Shown: positions 8,684-18,918 of the stretch, piece after piece
Position numbering within the stretch: the stretch's first letter is position 1
Layout of the letters: the number at the start of each line of letters is the position of its first letter
Assembly (NCBI GenBank): GCA_000827205.1
Contig: KN832566.1
Location: 576,543-640,542 of the forward strand
DNA: 64,000 bases
Source: Plicaturopsis crispa FD-325 SS-3
Lineage: Eukaryota > Basidiomycota > Agaricomycetes > Amylocorticiales > Amylocorticiaceae
Reading direction: 5' to 3'
Notes under the pieces: generated by a model
The model's database searches: none
What the model was told of the DNA's origin: nothing
Seen by the model: the letters and a program-made list of their open reading frames with translations, nothing else
Program-made: the position numbers and the translations under genes

Positions 8684-9958
8684 TCAATCATGTTTTGCGT
8701 ACGGACCAGTGAGACTCTGCAGGACGGAATCAAACTTGGACGCGCGCGGCCGTTTCCTTGCTGAGGACGAAGACGAGGACGCGCTCAGCTGGAAGCGGGG
8801 CCTGGGCTTGGGTTTGAGCGCTAGCTGCTCCGAGCCCGAGGGGTCGGGCGCTGGCTGTACCGAGGGGTCGGGCGCTGGCTGCGCTGATGGGCCTGGCGCT
8901 AGCTGCGCCGAGCCCGAGGGGTCGGGCGATGCGGGATGGTTCGTGTCGTCTGGCACGGCCGAATGTTGGGTGTGCTGGCTCGCGGTGCTTTGGGTGGGCT
9001 GGCTCGCCGTGCTCGGAGCGGGCGCACTCGTGGTGCCTTTCATGGGCTGGGTCGCGGTGCTTTGGGCTGGCTGCCTCGTGGAGGCTTGGGTGGACTGGCT
9101 CGTGGGACCCAGTGTTGGGTGTGCGCGAGGCGTCCTTGTGCCCAACCGCGCTTTCTTAAACGAAGGGGGCTTCAGAAGCGGGAGGGGGTGGGAGTTTTCG
9201 AAATTCTCCACCTCGTCGTCTGAGTAAGACGCGATTTTGCGCTTGTGAGGCACGGGGCGCATCCTATCGTAATAGCAGAGCGTTAGAATTATATTAGTAC
9301 TAGTGAGATGGAGATATGACGCGTAGACGCACTCTTTCTGGAGGGCAGCATGCCGAGCGCTCAGGTCGTCGAAGCGTTTCTGCACCTCGTCGGAGCGTTT
9401 CTGCATCTCGTCGGAGCGTTTGTGCATCTCGTCATGCAGGCCTTTCGCGGTGTCGCGCTCTTCTGCCACTTTCTTGAACGCATCCTCCATACGCGTGTAC
9501 TTTGCACGCATCTCCTCAGCGAGCAGGGCGTTGTCGCACGCGCGCACCTCCGCGTCTGCCAGCTTCTGCTCCATCTCCTTCAGCTTTTGCTGGTTGTCCT
9601 TCTGCCTCTGCGCGTTATCGTTCAGCATCCGCTCATTTTCCCACAGCTTCCCCTCCGCCTCCTGCAGCTTCCTCTTGGTGTCCCCAAGCTTCCTCTCCGT
9701 ATCCCCAAGCTTCTGTACGTGCGTGTCGTCCACATGCACGCGGCGAACAGCGGGTAGGATGAACTCGTGCAGCTTCTTTGGGACGTACGCGAGCTCGGGC
9801 GTGATGATCGTGAAGGCGGCGCTGCACGTAGGGCACGACGAGCGGACGACATTGGCGCTTTGGGCTATCGAGTGGGCGAGGCATTGTTCGCAGTGGATGT
9901 GCCCGCAGGGAGTGCAGACGGGGGACTGGAGGGGTTCGTGGCAGATGGAGCAGGTCAT
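8684..9958 (-). CDS. RING finger-coiled-coil protein, type A
   Basis: Exons on the minus strand are 9958-9333 and 9263-8684, giving 401 residues. The 69-nt intron (9332-9264, GTGCGT...TCTAAC...ATAG) is a multiple of three with no stop. An unspliced mRNA would therefore give a 424-residue variant. The RING is C3HC4 (CSIC ... CGHIHC ... CPTC). ITPELAYVP ... LPAVRRVHVD follows, then a coil with KLGDTER-type heptads, and after the intron PHKRKIAS. The tail has repeats of the PSAQPAPDPS type, then KPRPRF and ARKRPRAS. Similar KPKPKDRF plus RKRMR elements end the gene at 1-1238, so the two are the outer members of the mirror-symmetric array. Confidence 0.87.
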   Translation of the reverse strand: MTCSICHEPLQSPVCTPCGHIHCEQCLAHSIAQSANVVRSSCPTCSAAFTIITPELAYVPKKLHEFILPAVRRVHVDDTHVQKLGDTERKLGDTKRKLQEAEGKLWENERMLNDNAQRQKDNQQKLKEMEQKLADAEVRACDNALLAEEMRAKYTRMEDAFKKVAEERDTAKGLHDEMHKRSDEMQKRSDEVQKRFDDLSARHAALQKECVYASYLHLTSTNIILTLCYYDRMRPVPHKRKIASYSDDEVENFENSHPLPLLKPPSFKKARLGTRTPRAHPTLGPTSQSTQASTRQPAQSTATQPMKGTTSAPAPSTASQPTQSTASQHTQHSAVPDDTNHPASPDPSGSAQLAPGPSAQPAPDPSVQPAPDPSGSEQLALKPKPRPRFQLSASSSSSSARKRPRASKFDSVLQSLTGPYAKHD

Positions 9959-10047
9959 CGCGGCAGGGTAGGTAGGTGAAAGCTTAAGATGAGGGCAGGA
10001 GACGCAATTTGAATTCCATCATGGAAAGCGAGTGAGTGGATGTAGCT

Positions 10048-10064
10048 CACGTGCTTGTCACGTG
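10048..10064 (-). promoter_or_regulatory. paired CACGTG elements
   Basis: Two CACGTG cores (10048-10053 and 10059-10064) lie 5 bp apart, about 90 bp upstream of the ATG at 9958. The minus-strand block CACGTGACAAGCACGTGAG is identical to the promoter at 21528. Confidence 0.55.
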
Positions 10065-10594
10065 TCATCGCGCGCAACTTTGTGCTCGTTGACGCGCGGA
10101 CTCGACTTTGAGCTTGTGCTACATACATGTTCTCGTATGGCTTGAAAGCTCTGAGCATATGTAAAAATGGAGTGCTCTCTGGAACACAAGTGGAACAGTG
10201 CTTGCTATGGCCATCACCCATTGCATTTACATTAAATGTGATACTATTTACTCTGAATTGGAGCTAAGGAAGAAAGTACCCTACTTGTGGAACAGATGCT
10301 CAAATCTGCAATGCTCACCATACCATCAGATTCACGGGCCCCTCTTCTCTCAACATTTTCCCAGTGAGCAAGCCTGCTGTCTGTGTTTATTACATAGTCA
10401 GCAACAACTTCTGGCTCTTACTAGCCCCCTGTGTCTGAATCTGCTTCAAAAAGCTAGTAGAAACCTTCCTCATTGCTCACTAGTTCACTGTTGCTGTGCT
10501 TAGGCCTCAGGTTTCTCAATCAGTGTCCAGTGTCCGCGTATCGGCATGCAAAATGCAAAAGTACACTATGCCAGTGTGCACAAGGAAGGCCAAC

Positions 10595-10660
10595 AAAAAT
10601 AAATATTGATCTCCGTAGAGATACCACTCCGGGAAAGCGTGTCATCCTTGTGCAGGGGCC

Positions 10661-10691
<31 letters not shown>

Positions 10692-10715
10692 TTCGTATGT
10701 CACCCCGAAGGGGAC
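10595..10715 (-). ncRNA. U6: U6 spliceosomal snRNA gene, copy 1
   Basis: The minus strand carries the U6 hallmarks in order. First is a 5' stem-loop, CCCC-TTCG-GGGG. Next come AATTGGAACGATACAGAGAA with the ACAGAGA box, and GATTAGCATGGCCCCTGC with the AGC triad. Last is the stem sequence AAGGATGACACGC. U6 base-pairs with U4 and then U2 to form the spliceosome active site and is normally made by RNA polymerase III. The 3' part differs from common U6: it continues to a short hairpin, ATCTC-TACG-GAGAT, and a T5 run at 10599-10595 that I take as terminator. The exact 3' end is uncertain. The conserved upstream element CCCCTATCTTTTCCCACA may be the promoter. Confidence 0.85.
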
Positions 10716-11010
10716 ATTGTTATGTGGGAAAAGATAGGGGTCCTCATCGAAGTCTTGCATTTTGTTTGAGCCACGGGGTTCGAGCCACAACATGCGTGGC
10801 TGTCTAAAGTTTGACCGGGAATTGTGCTGCATGACAGCAGTAAAGACGAAGACAGCTGAGCTGTAGACCCAGTGGCTGTTCTATTAAATGTAAAGGTTGT
10901 AGTTCCTTACAACTTGAATTCCTTGAAGGCCCGGATATCCTTGTCTGACCTTAAATACTCCTGTAGTAGTTTACACGCAGAAAGCAGCGCTAGACTCGAG
11001 ACCCCCAAAG

Positions 11011-11835
11011 TCACGCCGGAGTAATCGCCCACTCCTCGAGCGCCTTCGCGAACTCCGCCCACCGCCCCCCATCCCACTCCGTCACCCGCGCCCACGCATC
11101 CTCCGGGCTCGCATGCCGCCACGACATCAACAAGCCCCCTAGCGCAAAATCCGTCAGCGCCGGCCTCTCCCCCATAATAAACACCCCGCCCCCACTCTTC
11201 CCCTTCTCCCACACCCCCGCGAGCACGCCGAACTCCGCCCGCACCTCCGCCCACCTTGCCTCCCGCTCCTCCCCAGGCGGCAGCATCAGCGCGTCCGGCC
11301 CGACGCCGAGCCGCGCTTCGAAGTCCGCCTTGTCGCGCGCGGACTTGGCGGCGTACATGTATCCGACCATGAGCGGCGTCATCTTGGCGGAGATGCGCGT
11401 GGCGAGGTGGTGCTCGAAGAGCGCGTGCAGCGCGCGGGTGCCGCCGCGGAACAGCCCGAGCGCGGGGTCGGGCGGAGGGTAGGTGCGCTCGAGGTACTCG
11501 ATGATGGGCGTGGAGTCCGCGAGGAGCGCGGGCGGGGAGACGGTGTAGTCGATGAGCGCGGGGAGCGTCCATTTGGGGTCGCCGTTGGGTTTGGTCGTGG
11601 TCGGCGGGATGTCGAGGGCTCTGAGCGTCGCCTCGAGGTCGGACGTCTCGACCCACTGCGTGCGGTAGGATAGCCGCTTGTAGTTCAGCACGAGACTGGT
11701 GGGTAGGTAAGGGTGGGTGAGGGGGTTTTACAGTGCGCTGGCGACGCACCGCACTTTCCAGGTGTTCTGCGACGTCGCGACGCCGAGGGTAGTTGGCAGG
11801 TCGAAGAATAGGATGTTGGTTTTCGGGAGGGCCAT
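11011..11835 (-). CDS. glutathione S-transferase, GSTFuA-like
   Basis: Exons on the minus strand are 11835-11750 and 11695-11011, giving 256 residues. The N-terminal thioredoxin-like half has FFDLPTTLGVATSQNTWKVR, then LNYKRLSYRTQWVE, TLPALIDY and an ADSTPIIEYLERTYP stretch typical of GSTs. The C-terminal half is helical (ALTDFALGGLLMSW). GSTFuA enzymes of wood-decay basidiomycetes bind and detoxify extractives and lignin fragments in the cytosol; assignment to this class rests on the SxNTWKxR motif after strand 1. No operon logic applies. Confidence 0.85.
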
Positions 11836-12088
11836 TTGGGATCTAGATACAGTGTCTGTGCAGTTAGCTATCAGCCCCTTTATGAGTGAATCCACGATGT
11901 GTATATTAACTGGTGTGACAGTCTTCGTGTGCCATATCTGGACCTTCCGTCCGCTCGATACGGAGGATCCTGTGTCTTTCAATTTCAAGGAGGCGCGTGC
12001 ATTCCAAGCGATGAGAATGAATCAGATAAGTACACAGCACCGATAGTTTTATATCGTCCGGCGCGCTCGTCGTCATGCGTTTTGTCCA

Positions 12089-13669
12089 TTATGCAGGCGG
12101 GAGCGCCTCGTACTCCAAGCTCGCCAGCAGGAACGCAGCCAAGCCCTTCAGATCATTCAAGTCCGTCGGCTCGCTGATATAATACTGCGCAGCAACCAAA
12201 AAACACATCAGCATCGCAGGACCCAAAAACGCAGCCAGCAAGCACACTTACATCGAAATCGCCTGCCGTATCCAAGCTCCCGACCTACAGACCCGCCATA
12301 GCAAGTTAAGCAGTAGCTTTCATCAGAGAACCAAGCAGAAACGCGCACGCACCACGACCGTGTTCGTCCACCCCATCGTCCCGTTCCCATTATCCACCAC
12401 CCAATTATCCACCATATACCCATACGCCTTGCGCATCGCCCCCACCACACCTCCATCCCTATCGCTCACATACCCGAGCCGCACCGCGCGCAGCAGCGCA
12501 TACACCACCATCGCGCTCCCGCTGCTCTCAAAATAGTTCCCCGCGCGCCCCGGCTGCGTCTCCACCAGCCACCACACGCCCGTCTCCTTATCCGCCGCCT
12601 TCACCGCGCGTGGGGCCAGCGTCCTCAGCATGCCCAGGAATTCAGGCGTATACGAAGGGGGGAGGATGGGGAGGACGTCGACGAGGGCCATGAGGAACCA
12701 CCCGAGCGCGCGGTCCCAGACCTCGGGCGAGTGCCCGCGGTCGGGGGACGCCCAGACGGCCGTGTGCGAATAGTCGTACCCGTGGTAGAGCAGGCCGGTG
12801 CTGTTTGGCGCGGACGCGTTCTGTAGCGTGTTCGTGTACATCAAGCGGAACTGCAGCGCGATGTCGTCTGTGGGGCGGCATAGTCAGCGGGCGGGGGACT
12901 GGGGAGGGCATAGAATGCGGGGCGGGGACGTACCCCAGGCGGTGGTGTTGTCCGGCTCGAAGTCGCGCGTGTACTGCGCGTAGAACACGTCGCCCATGTA
13001 TATCCCGTCTAGCCATCCTGTCAATCGAGCCGCCCGTCAACAGCTGCTGCTTGCCAGATGATGGTGGGTGGGGTACTACGTACCCTCGTTGGGATAGATC
13101 AGTTTATGCCAGAACTGGCCCTGCGCCGTGCGCGGGTGTCCCTTGAACTGCTCGCGGAACTGGTCCGCAGCTGTCTTGTATTTCACGTCGCCCGTCTCGT
13201 CGTATCTAGTTCATTGATGCACTGAGCACACACACACTATGGCACAGACGGAATAGAGGACGCACAGGTACAAAATCGTAGGCCCCGTCCGAATCGGGTC
13301 CAGCGCAAACGCGCTCGCGCTGCCCAGTAAATCCATCAGCCCCGTCCCGCACACCATAAGATAACGCACTCACTTATACCCACCATGCACGGTCCCGTTA
13401 TCAAACACGATATTCGCGACGCCCGCCTCGATATACTCATGGTAGGTCGCATTCCCGCCGCGCGCGTACAGCTGCTGCAGGCCCCACCAGAGCTCGCCGT
13501 GCTCGTACGACACGGACGGCACGCCCGCGGAGGAGAGGCCGTTACCCTGCCCCCGGGAGATCGCAGAGTCGGCAGCCCAGATGGCGTACGAGCCGTTGGG
13601 GGCGCCGGCGAAGGCGGGGGATGTGCATAGGGATAAGAGGGTGAGGGTGAGAAGCGTGGGAGGGAGCAT
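12089..13669 (-). CDS. secreted glycoside hydrolase family 105-like (unsaturated rhamnogalacturonyl hydrolase)
   Basis: Seven exons on the minus strand: 13669-13374, 13319-13266, 13205-13084, 13017-12934, 12867-12353, 12284-12252 and 12184-12089; 399 residues, all phases consistent. A signal peptide covers residues 1-21 (LLTLTLLSLCTSPAFA). GH88/105-type motifs are DPIRTGPTILYL, QFWHKLIYPNEGWLDG, MGDVFYAQY, HGYDYSHTAVWASP and WDRALGWFLMALVD. The end is YYISEPTDLNDLKGLAAFLL. The family removes the unsaturated uronic acid from lyase-cut pectin, usually outside the cell. I cannot place the catalytic Asp with certainty. Confidence 0.85.
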
Positions 13670-14362
13670 CGTGCGAGACGCGTTGTGTGGAAATATGCAT
13701 AGGGCGGCATTTTAAAGGTCGCCCTTGGGGGCAGGGTCACGGTGCCTTGGTTGTATTCAGGATTGAGCGGTTCGATGGCATCGACAGGGCCTGTGACCGC
13801 GCAGCTGAGCGTTGGCGTTGAATCTCGCATTCCGCACCGGGCCGTCGAGGTGGGCCAGGGAAGGACGGCAAAAGCTCGCGAGGGTCAGACGCTGGGCAGG
13901 TATGAGTCAGTGATTGACGGGATATCATGTTTAGATATGTACTCGGGGGCATACCAAGAACTACCGGGGCATTGACCAGTTCCGTTCACCGGTATGGTAT
14001 GAGCGTACGTAGAGTATACGGTCGCATGACACCTAAGTAAGGGAAACATTGTCGCCGACGTCATGGTGGTAGCAAAGCAAGAGGCAGCTGTCTTTCGTTC
14101 GCCAACAAGTCGTCTTTGTACATCTCCGACATCCGTGCTGCAAACATGATGAAATGCAATGCATGACGGCAATATCGTAGGATGTATGGGTATGTGCATG
14201 GCTACGGAGTGCAAAGGATAGCGAGACTAGTAGATGAGTGTAGAATTAAATAATAAATATGCAATGCGACGACGAGAAATGAGGGAGCCTAGGATGTGCG
14301 GGATATATTCCCTAATGACATAGAGCAGTAAAGGAGCAAGGCATTGGAGAGAAACATGCGGT
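13670..14362. other. intergenic, no gene seen
   Basis: This is the promoter side of the GH105 gene and the 3' flank of the coiled-coil gene. Bases 14240-14270 are AT-rich. Confidence 0.5.
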
Positions 14363-16114
14363 CTACCGTGGCAGGTCTGGAAAGGTGGGTTGATCGCCAG
14401 GTGGTGAGGAGCCAGCTGCTTGCATGAGTCTTCGTAACCGTGCCAGCTCGAGACTTAGGCCTCTGCAAGAATCTATCAGTAACGCGCTCTTCTCATCAAA
14501 AGAAAACAACGCACTTTGCAGTCTTCAGTGCCTCGTCGCCAGCGCGCGAAGACCGCTCCACCTCTTCCCTCATATGAGCGATCTCGTCCCGGAACCCATC
14601 CTCTATCTCCTTCCTGATCCGCTCATCCTCCTGCTGGAGACTCTTGACGGTCCCGCGCTCCGCCTCGCTCGCCTTCACCTCGCTGAGCAGCGCCGTGTAC
14701 TTTGTGCCCACCTCCTCAGCCTCGCGCCGTATCTTCTCCTCCCGCTTCCGCATCTCGTCCCGCAACTTGTCCGTGTCACTTTTCCAGCCCTCCACCATTC
14801 CCTTGATGCTGTCGCGCAGCGTGATGTACTCCCGCTCGGACTTTTGTGATAGCGCGGTCGACTCGGCAAGTGCGGTCTCCATCTCGCGGAGCGATTTCTT
14901 CGATACGGACGTCTCGGACTTGAGCTGGGACTTTAGCGCGGCAGCTTCTGCCTCTGCCTTCCGCGCGCGCTCAAGGACCTGAGCGGGCTTAGCGACCAGG
15001 AGATCAGTTATCTACAAGTATCACGGCGTACCTCCTGCAACAGCCGCTCCTTCCTTGCCACTACATTGTTCAGCCCCTCGTTTTCCAGCCGCAGCCTCTC
15101 CCTCCCCTCCTTCAGGTCCTCCGTCTGGCGCGTGAGCTGCGCGACGCTGCGCTGCGAGAGCCGGAGCTGCGCCTTCGTGTTCTCCAGCGCGTTCCGCGCG
15201 TTGATGACGCCCGTCTGGAGGTCCGCGAGCACCTTCGTCGTCCCGCCCGGCGTGAGCGATATGCGGCGATTCGGCGACGGCGGCTGGAGCGACGTGGACG
15301 AGGACGGGCCGCCGAGGGTCGGGTCGATGGGCGGCGGTGCACGGTGAGTAGCCGGCTGACCTTCGTCGGCTAGTGCCCGGGCATTGCCTATGAGCATCGT
15401 GTTTCCCCGCGGTTCAGAAAAATAAGAAAAGACTCAAGCACACAGAAAGGAGTAGGACAGGCTACGGACCTACGGAAGCCACGGGTATACCTGGGGTGCG
15501 GTCAGCATGGTTGGCTGGTTGAGAGGTAACGGAGAACGGGGGTGACGTACGACTTAGGGTTCGTGTCGGGCTGGATACACGTTTGAATGATGTGGGGCCA
15601 ATCGAACCGACACCGAAGTCCATGGGCACTCCTTCCCTTATCCCACCATCCTTCATCGATGGCGTCCCCGCACCGTCTCGTCTCGGCAATGGTAGATTTG
15701 ATTCAGGTCCTGCCATCCCATGTAGGACTTCAAAGCTCGACCGCCGCTGCATCTTTGTTGGGGTCTGTGGCGGCGGTGACATCATGTCAGGAAGATCTAA
15801 CGGTGAATGCGGTGGTGAGGACATGATTCCTGGCGGTAACGGGCGCGGTCCGCGGAGGATGACGTTCTCGAGGGTGTGTAGTTGGGCCTGCTGCTGTCTG
15901 ATAGAGTGTTTGAGCGTGGACATATGGTTGCGCACGGCAACTGTACGTGTCGTTCAGCACCGGGGCACTCACTGTTAATTGCTCTGGGGAACGCACCGGG
16001 ATCGTCCAAGGAGACAGACGGACTGTGTGCGCGCGCTGAGCGATTTGAGCTGCGCGACGAAGGCCGTGACAAAGGGCGGGGAGGAGAGAGAGGCGACGAG
16101 AGCGAAATAGACAT
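14363..16114 (-). CDS. coiled-coil protein of unknown function
   Basis: Six exons on the minus strand: 16114-15997, 15940-15551, 15490-15470 (21 nt), 15387-15032, 14978-14515 and 14462-14363; 482 residues, phases consistent. Residues 1-40 are Ser/Pro/Arg-rich. STLKHSIRQQQAQLHTLENV follows, then a Pro/Ser-rich linker with many SP/TP sites. Two coiled coils follow, at about 200-290 and 290-450, separated by a Lys/Glu-rich stretch, and the tail is short. There is no enzyme motif. The layout suggests a cytoskeletal or scaffold protein, but I do not recognise the family. The 21-nt exon is the weakest part of the model. Confidence 0.65.
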
Positions 16115-17321
16115 TCAAAATTCCGCAGAAAAAAAGAGCGTTGAAGGGTGTGGAAGCCCGTATGTAACAAGTACTAGCAGTGGTAGAGGTGTGCTCGAAA
16201 GCTGATGCCTGCCAGGTGCGCCAGACGCTGGCCGTTTCAGTCAAAGAGGATCGCCTGGATGTGCTGAAACAGGTATCAAGAAATTGGCCTAAAATCAGTC
16301 ACTTTGGTCCTAATCCCATCCTTCTCAGGGCCACATTCTGCAAAATTCAGTGGATGGTCTCTTGTCTGTTCAGCGTCATTTGCGGCGTCTATCGAGCCTC
16401 TGTACACCGGTGCATCCTCAGCGCACGCCTGAAGGATGTTTTGCATGTCTACTGAATGGGGCGTGCGCTAGTATGGTGTTACGATGTCTCTCAGTGCTAG
16501 GCAACGGCAAACGACCACACGACTTGCGGAAATTTGGCCCCAGAGCCTTTGAGCGAGAGGTCCTCATAACGGAGGTGGATTTGGCGAAAACATGGTGCGC
16601 ATAGCTGTGCTTGTTTGACCGGAAAACCAACTGATCATAACATGTCCTACAGGTCCAGCAGACAGCCGTTTCGATCGACTTCCCTATGCATGATCTATAC
16701 GAGAGTCGTTGTTGCACTTCCCCAGACGGAGTCGGATGTTCCTTCAATGAGAAATACCGCCAGCGTTGAATTTGAATATCGCGTTATTGAAGTTCGAAGC
16801 TGGAGATATCGTGTTCCAACTGCGCCGTCTTGGGTGTCGCCGCGTCGGACCCGTCATGGTCATGGCATGTAGCATGGAAGTTAGGGGATTGTGTAAGCCC
16901 GCCATCGTAGTCATCCCGAGGTCCTGCCAGGTCCTCCCCATGTCCTCCCCGATTCCCCAACGCTTTTGCGAACGCATCGTGAATGGGTGCTGCCGGTCAC
17001 TTCTACTGTCAATAAGCGGTTCCATGGGCACTACGGTCGGCCGGCTGCTCAGCTGGTCATGTCCTTGTGCAGCCATCCGCTGCCTGCGGGTCCCCAAGAC
17101 CAAAAACAGATGGAAAGCTGATCCGAAAAGTATGCAAAAGGCAGGTGTACGGCGACCGTCGATGACTATCAGATAATTTACAGCGCAAGTCCAGTGCGAG
17201 CTCGTGAAAAGTGACGCCGGCGGGATCAAACCGGTCGAGCTGATACCCGGACCCCGGGCCTCCTTCAAATACGCCGTTTCCCCGCACTCGAGTGCCCCGC
17301 CCATTCCTTTTGCTATCCACA
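16115..17321. other. intergenic, no gene supported
   Basis: 1.2 kb between divergent genes. A 198-codon minus-strand open frame at 16744-17340 overlaps the next gene's start and shows no family features. Confidence 0.5.
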
Positions 17322-18587
17322 ATGTCTTTGCAAACACCAATCACTGAGCTCTTCGGGATTAAGCACCCCATCTTGCTCGCAGGTGCGCTCTTTCAGTCGA
17401 TTAGCACACGAGAGCAACAACTTACTTGTGGGCACAGGCATGAACGTCGCTGCTGGGCCCGAGCTCGCAGCTGCCGTCACGAATGCCGGTGGTCTCGGTG
17501 TCATAGGAGGTCTTGGGTACACCCCGAAGATCCTGCGCCAGCAGGTCAGTCGCATCTTGTACGCGGCGCGTAGCGATTATCTGATACGCGGGGCAGATTC
17601 GGGCTATCAAGGCTGACCTGGTGGACAAAAACGCGCCCTTCGGTGTTGACTTGCTGCTCCCCCAAGTCGGTGGATCCGCACGCAAGACAAACGTGAGTCT
17701 CACATTGGCCAGGATTTTTGGGCAGGGACTAACGGACGAACACAGTACGACTACACCAAGGGCCAACTACCCGAACTTATCGACGTCATCATCGAGGAAA
17801 AGACCGCGCTCTTCGTCTGCGCCATCGGCGTGCCCCCCAAGGAGGTCGTCGAGAAGCTGCACAAAGCCGGCATCCCCGTCATGAACATGGTCGGGCACCC
17901 AAAGCACGTCAAGAAGGCGCTCGCCGCGGGCGTCGACCTCATCTGCGCGCAGGCCGGCGAGGGCGGCGGCCACACCGGCGACACGCCCGCGTCGATCCTC
18001 ATCCCCGGCTGCGTCGACGCCGTGAAAGGCCACGTCTCGCCGCTCACGGGCAAGCCCGTGTACGTCGTCGGCGCGGGCGCGGTGTACGACGGCCGCGCGC
18101 TCGCCGCGAACCTCATGTGGGGCGCGCAGGCCGTGTGGGTCGGCACGCGCTTCGTCGCGTCCACCGAGGCCGCCGCGCCGAAGACGCACAAGGACGCGCT
18201 GCTCAGCGCGGACTTTGACGACGCCGTGACGACGCTTATATACACCGGCCGGCCGCTGCGCGTGCGGCGGACAGAGTACGTCGACAACTGGTGGGTTATA
18301 AAATGCTTGTATGTGTGTTTGTGCTGCGGCTGACGCGTGTGATTAGGAATAACAAGCGCGCGGCGGAGATCGCTGAGCTGACCTCGCAGGGTATCGTGCC
18401 CCACGCGAAGGAGCTCGAGAAGCACCCCGAGATATCGATGGCCACACGCCCGTGGCTCATCGGTCGTGTTGCTGCGCTCATCCACGATGTGCTGCCCGCA
18501 AAGGTCATTGTCGACAACATGGTCAAGGAGGCCGTCGAGCAGCTGCAGCGCGGGAACTCGTTTATCGTGACCAAGTCGAAACTGTAG
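17322..18587 (+). CDS. nitronate monooxygenase (2-nitropropane dioxygenase family)
   Basis: Exons are 17322-17382, 17438-17544, 17597-17692, 17746-18290 and 18347-18587; 349 residues. The FMN-binding TIM barrel is clear: TPITELFGIKHPILLAG, then NAGGLGVIGG, DLVDKNAPFGVDLLLPQVGG, GIPVMNMVGHPKHVKKAL, AQAGEGGGHTGD with the likely catalytic His, and GAQAVWVGTRFVAS. The enzyme oxidises nitronates such as propionate 3-nitronate to carbonyl and nitrite with O2, which detoxifies nitro compounds. No targeting signal is evident. The length matches fungal family members. Confidence 0.93.
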
Positions 18588-18918
18588 GGATCGGATGTGA
18601 GACTTTGTACGGTGTTATATCCACTGGAGCCGCATAAAGGCTGCTTGTAATTTATCCTCTTTTTTCTCGGGAGACACTCGAACATAGAGTATAGGTCGCA
18701 AATGTTAGTGAACTAATCGCAACCGTAGAAACGTTTTTCATGTGTCAAACGACAGAATGAAAGCAGGACTTGATTTGTCTACGAAAGGCTATAACCCTCC
18801 AAACGCCAAACGCGCGCAAAATGGAACTATGTTCAGTTGATCACAGCACTATACGCCGACCTGTCAACGTTCGCACCCCTCATCAGCACTCGTGCATGCG
18901 GAGTACAACCGGGGGGAC
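18588..18918. other. convergent intergenic, no gene seen
   Basis: It separates the nitronate monooxygenase and GH12 stop codons. Nothing notable. Confidence 0.5.

Larger units (their letters stand above)
10030..10800 (-). repeat. inverted-repeat copy 1: U6, spacer and RING promoter module
   Basis: Read on the minus strand, this aligns nearly end to end with 20790-21560 on the plus strand. Shared blocks are the U6-like gene with about 60 bp upstream, a TTTTTGCATTTTGCATGCCG-like stretch, GAGAGAAGAGGGGCCCGTGA, ATGCAATGGGTGATGGCCAT and the double CACGTG promoter. The spacer has no convincing gene of its own. Confidence 0.85.

Noticed and set aside
10770-10790. GGGGTTCGAGCC resembling a tRNA T-loop / B box
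   Set aside because: No matching A box or acceptor stem could be found around it. It lies in the diverging end of the inverted repeat.
10566-10832. 88-codon minus-strand frame whose protein reads almost the same as a plus-strand frame at 20761-21066
   Set aside because: The shared protein-like sequence is the U6 RNA and its upstream element read as codons. The conservation is explained by the RNA gene.
16744-17340. 198-codon minus-strand frame
   Set aside because: It overlaps the nitronate monooxygenase start on the other strand and shows no domain, signal or paralogue.
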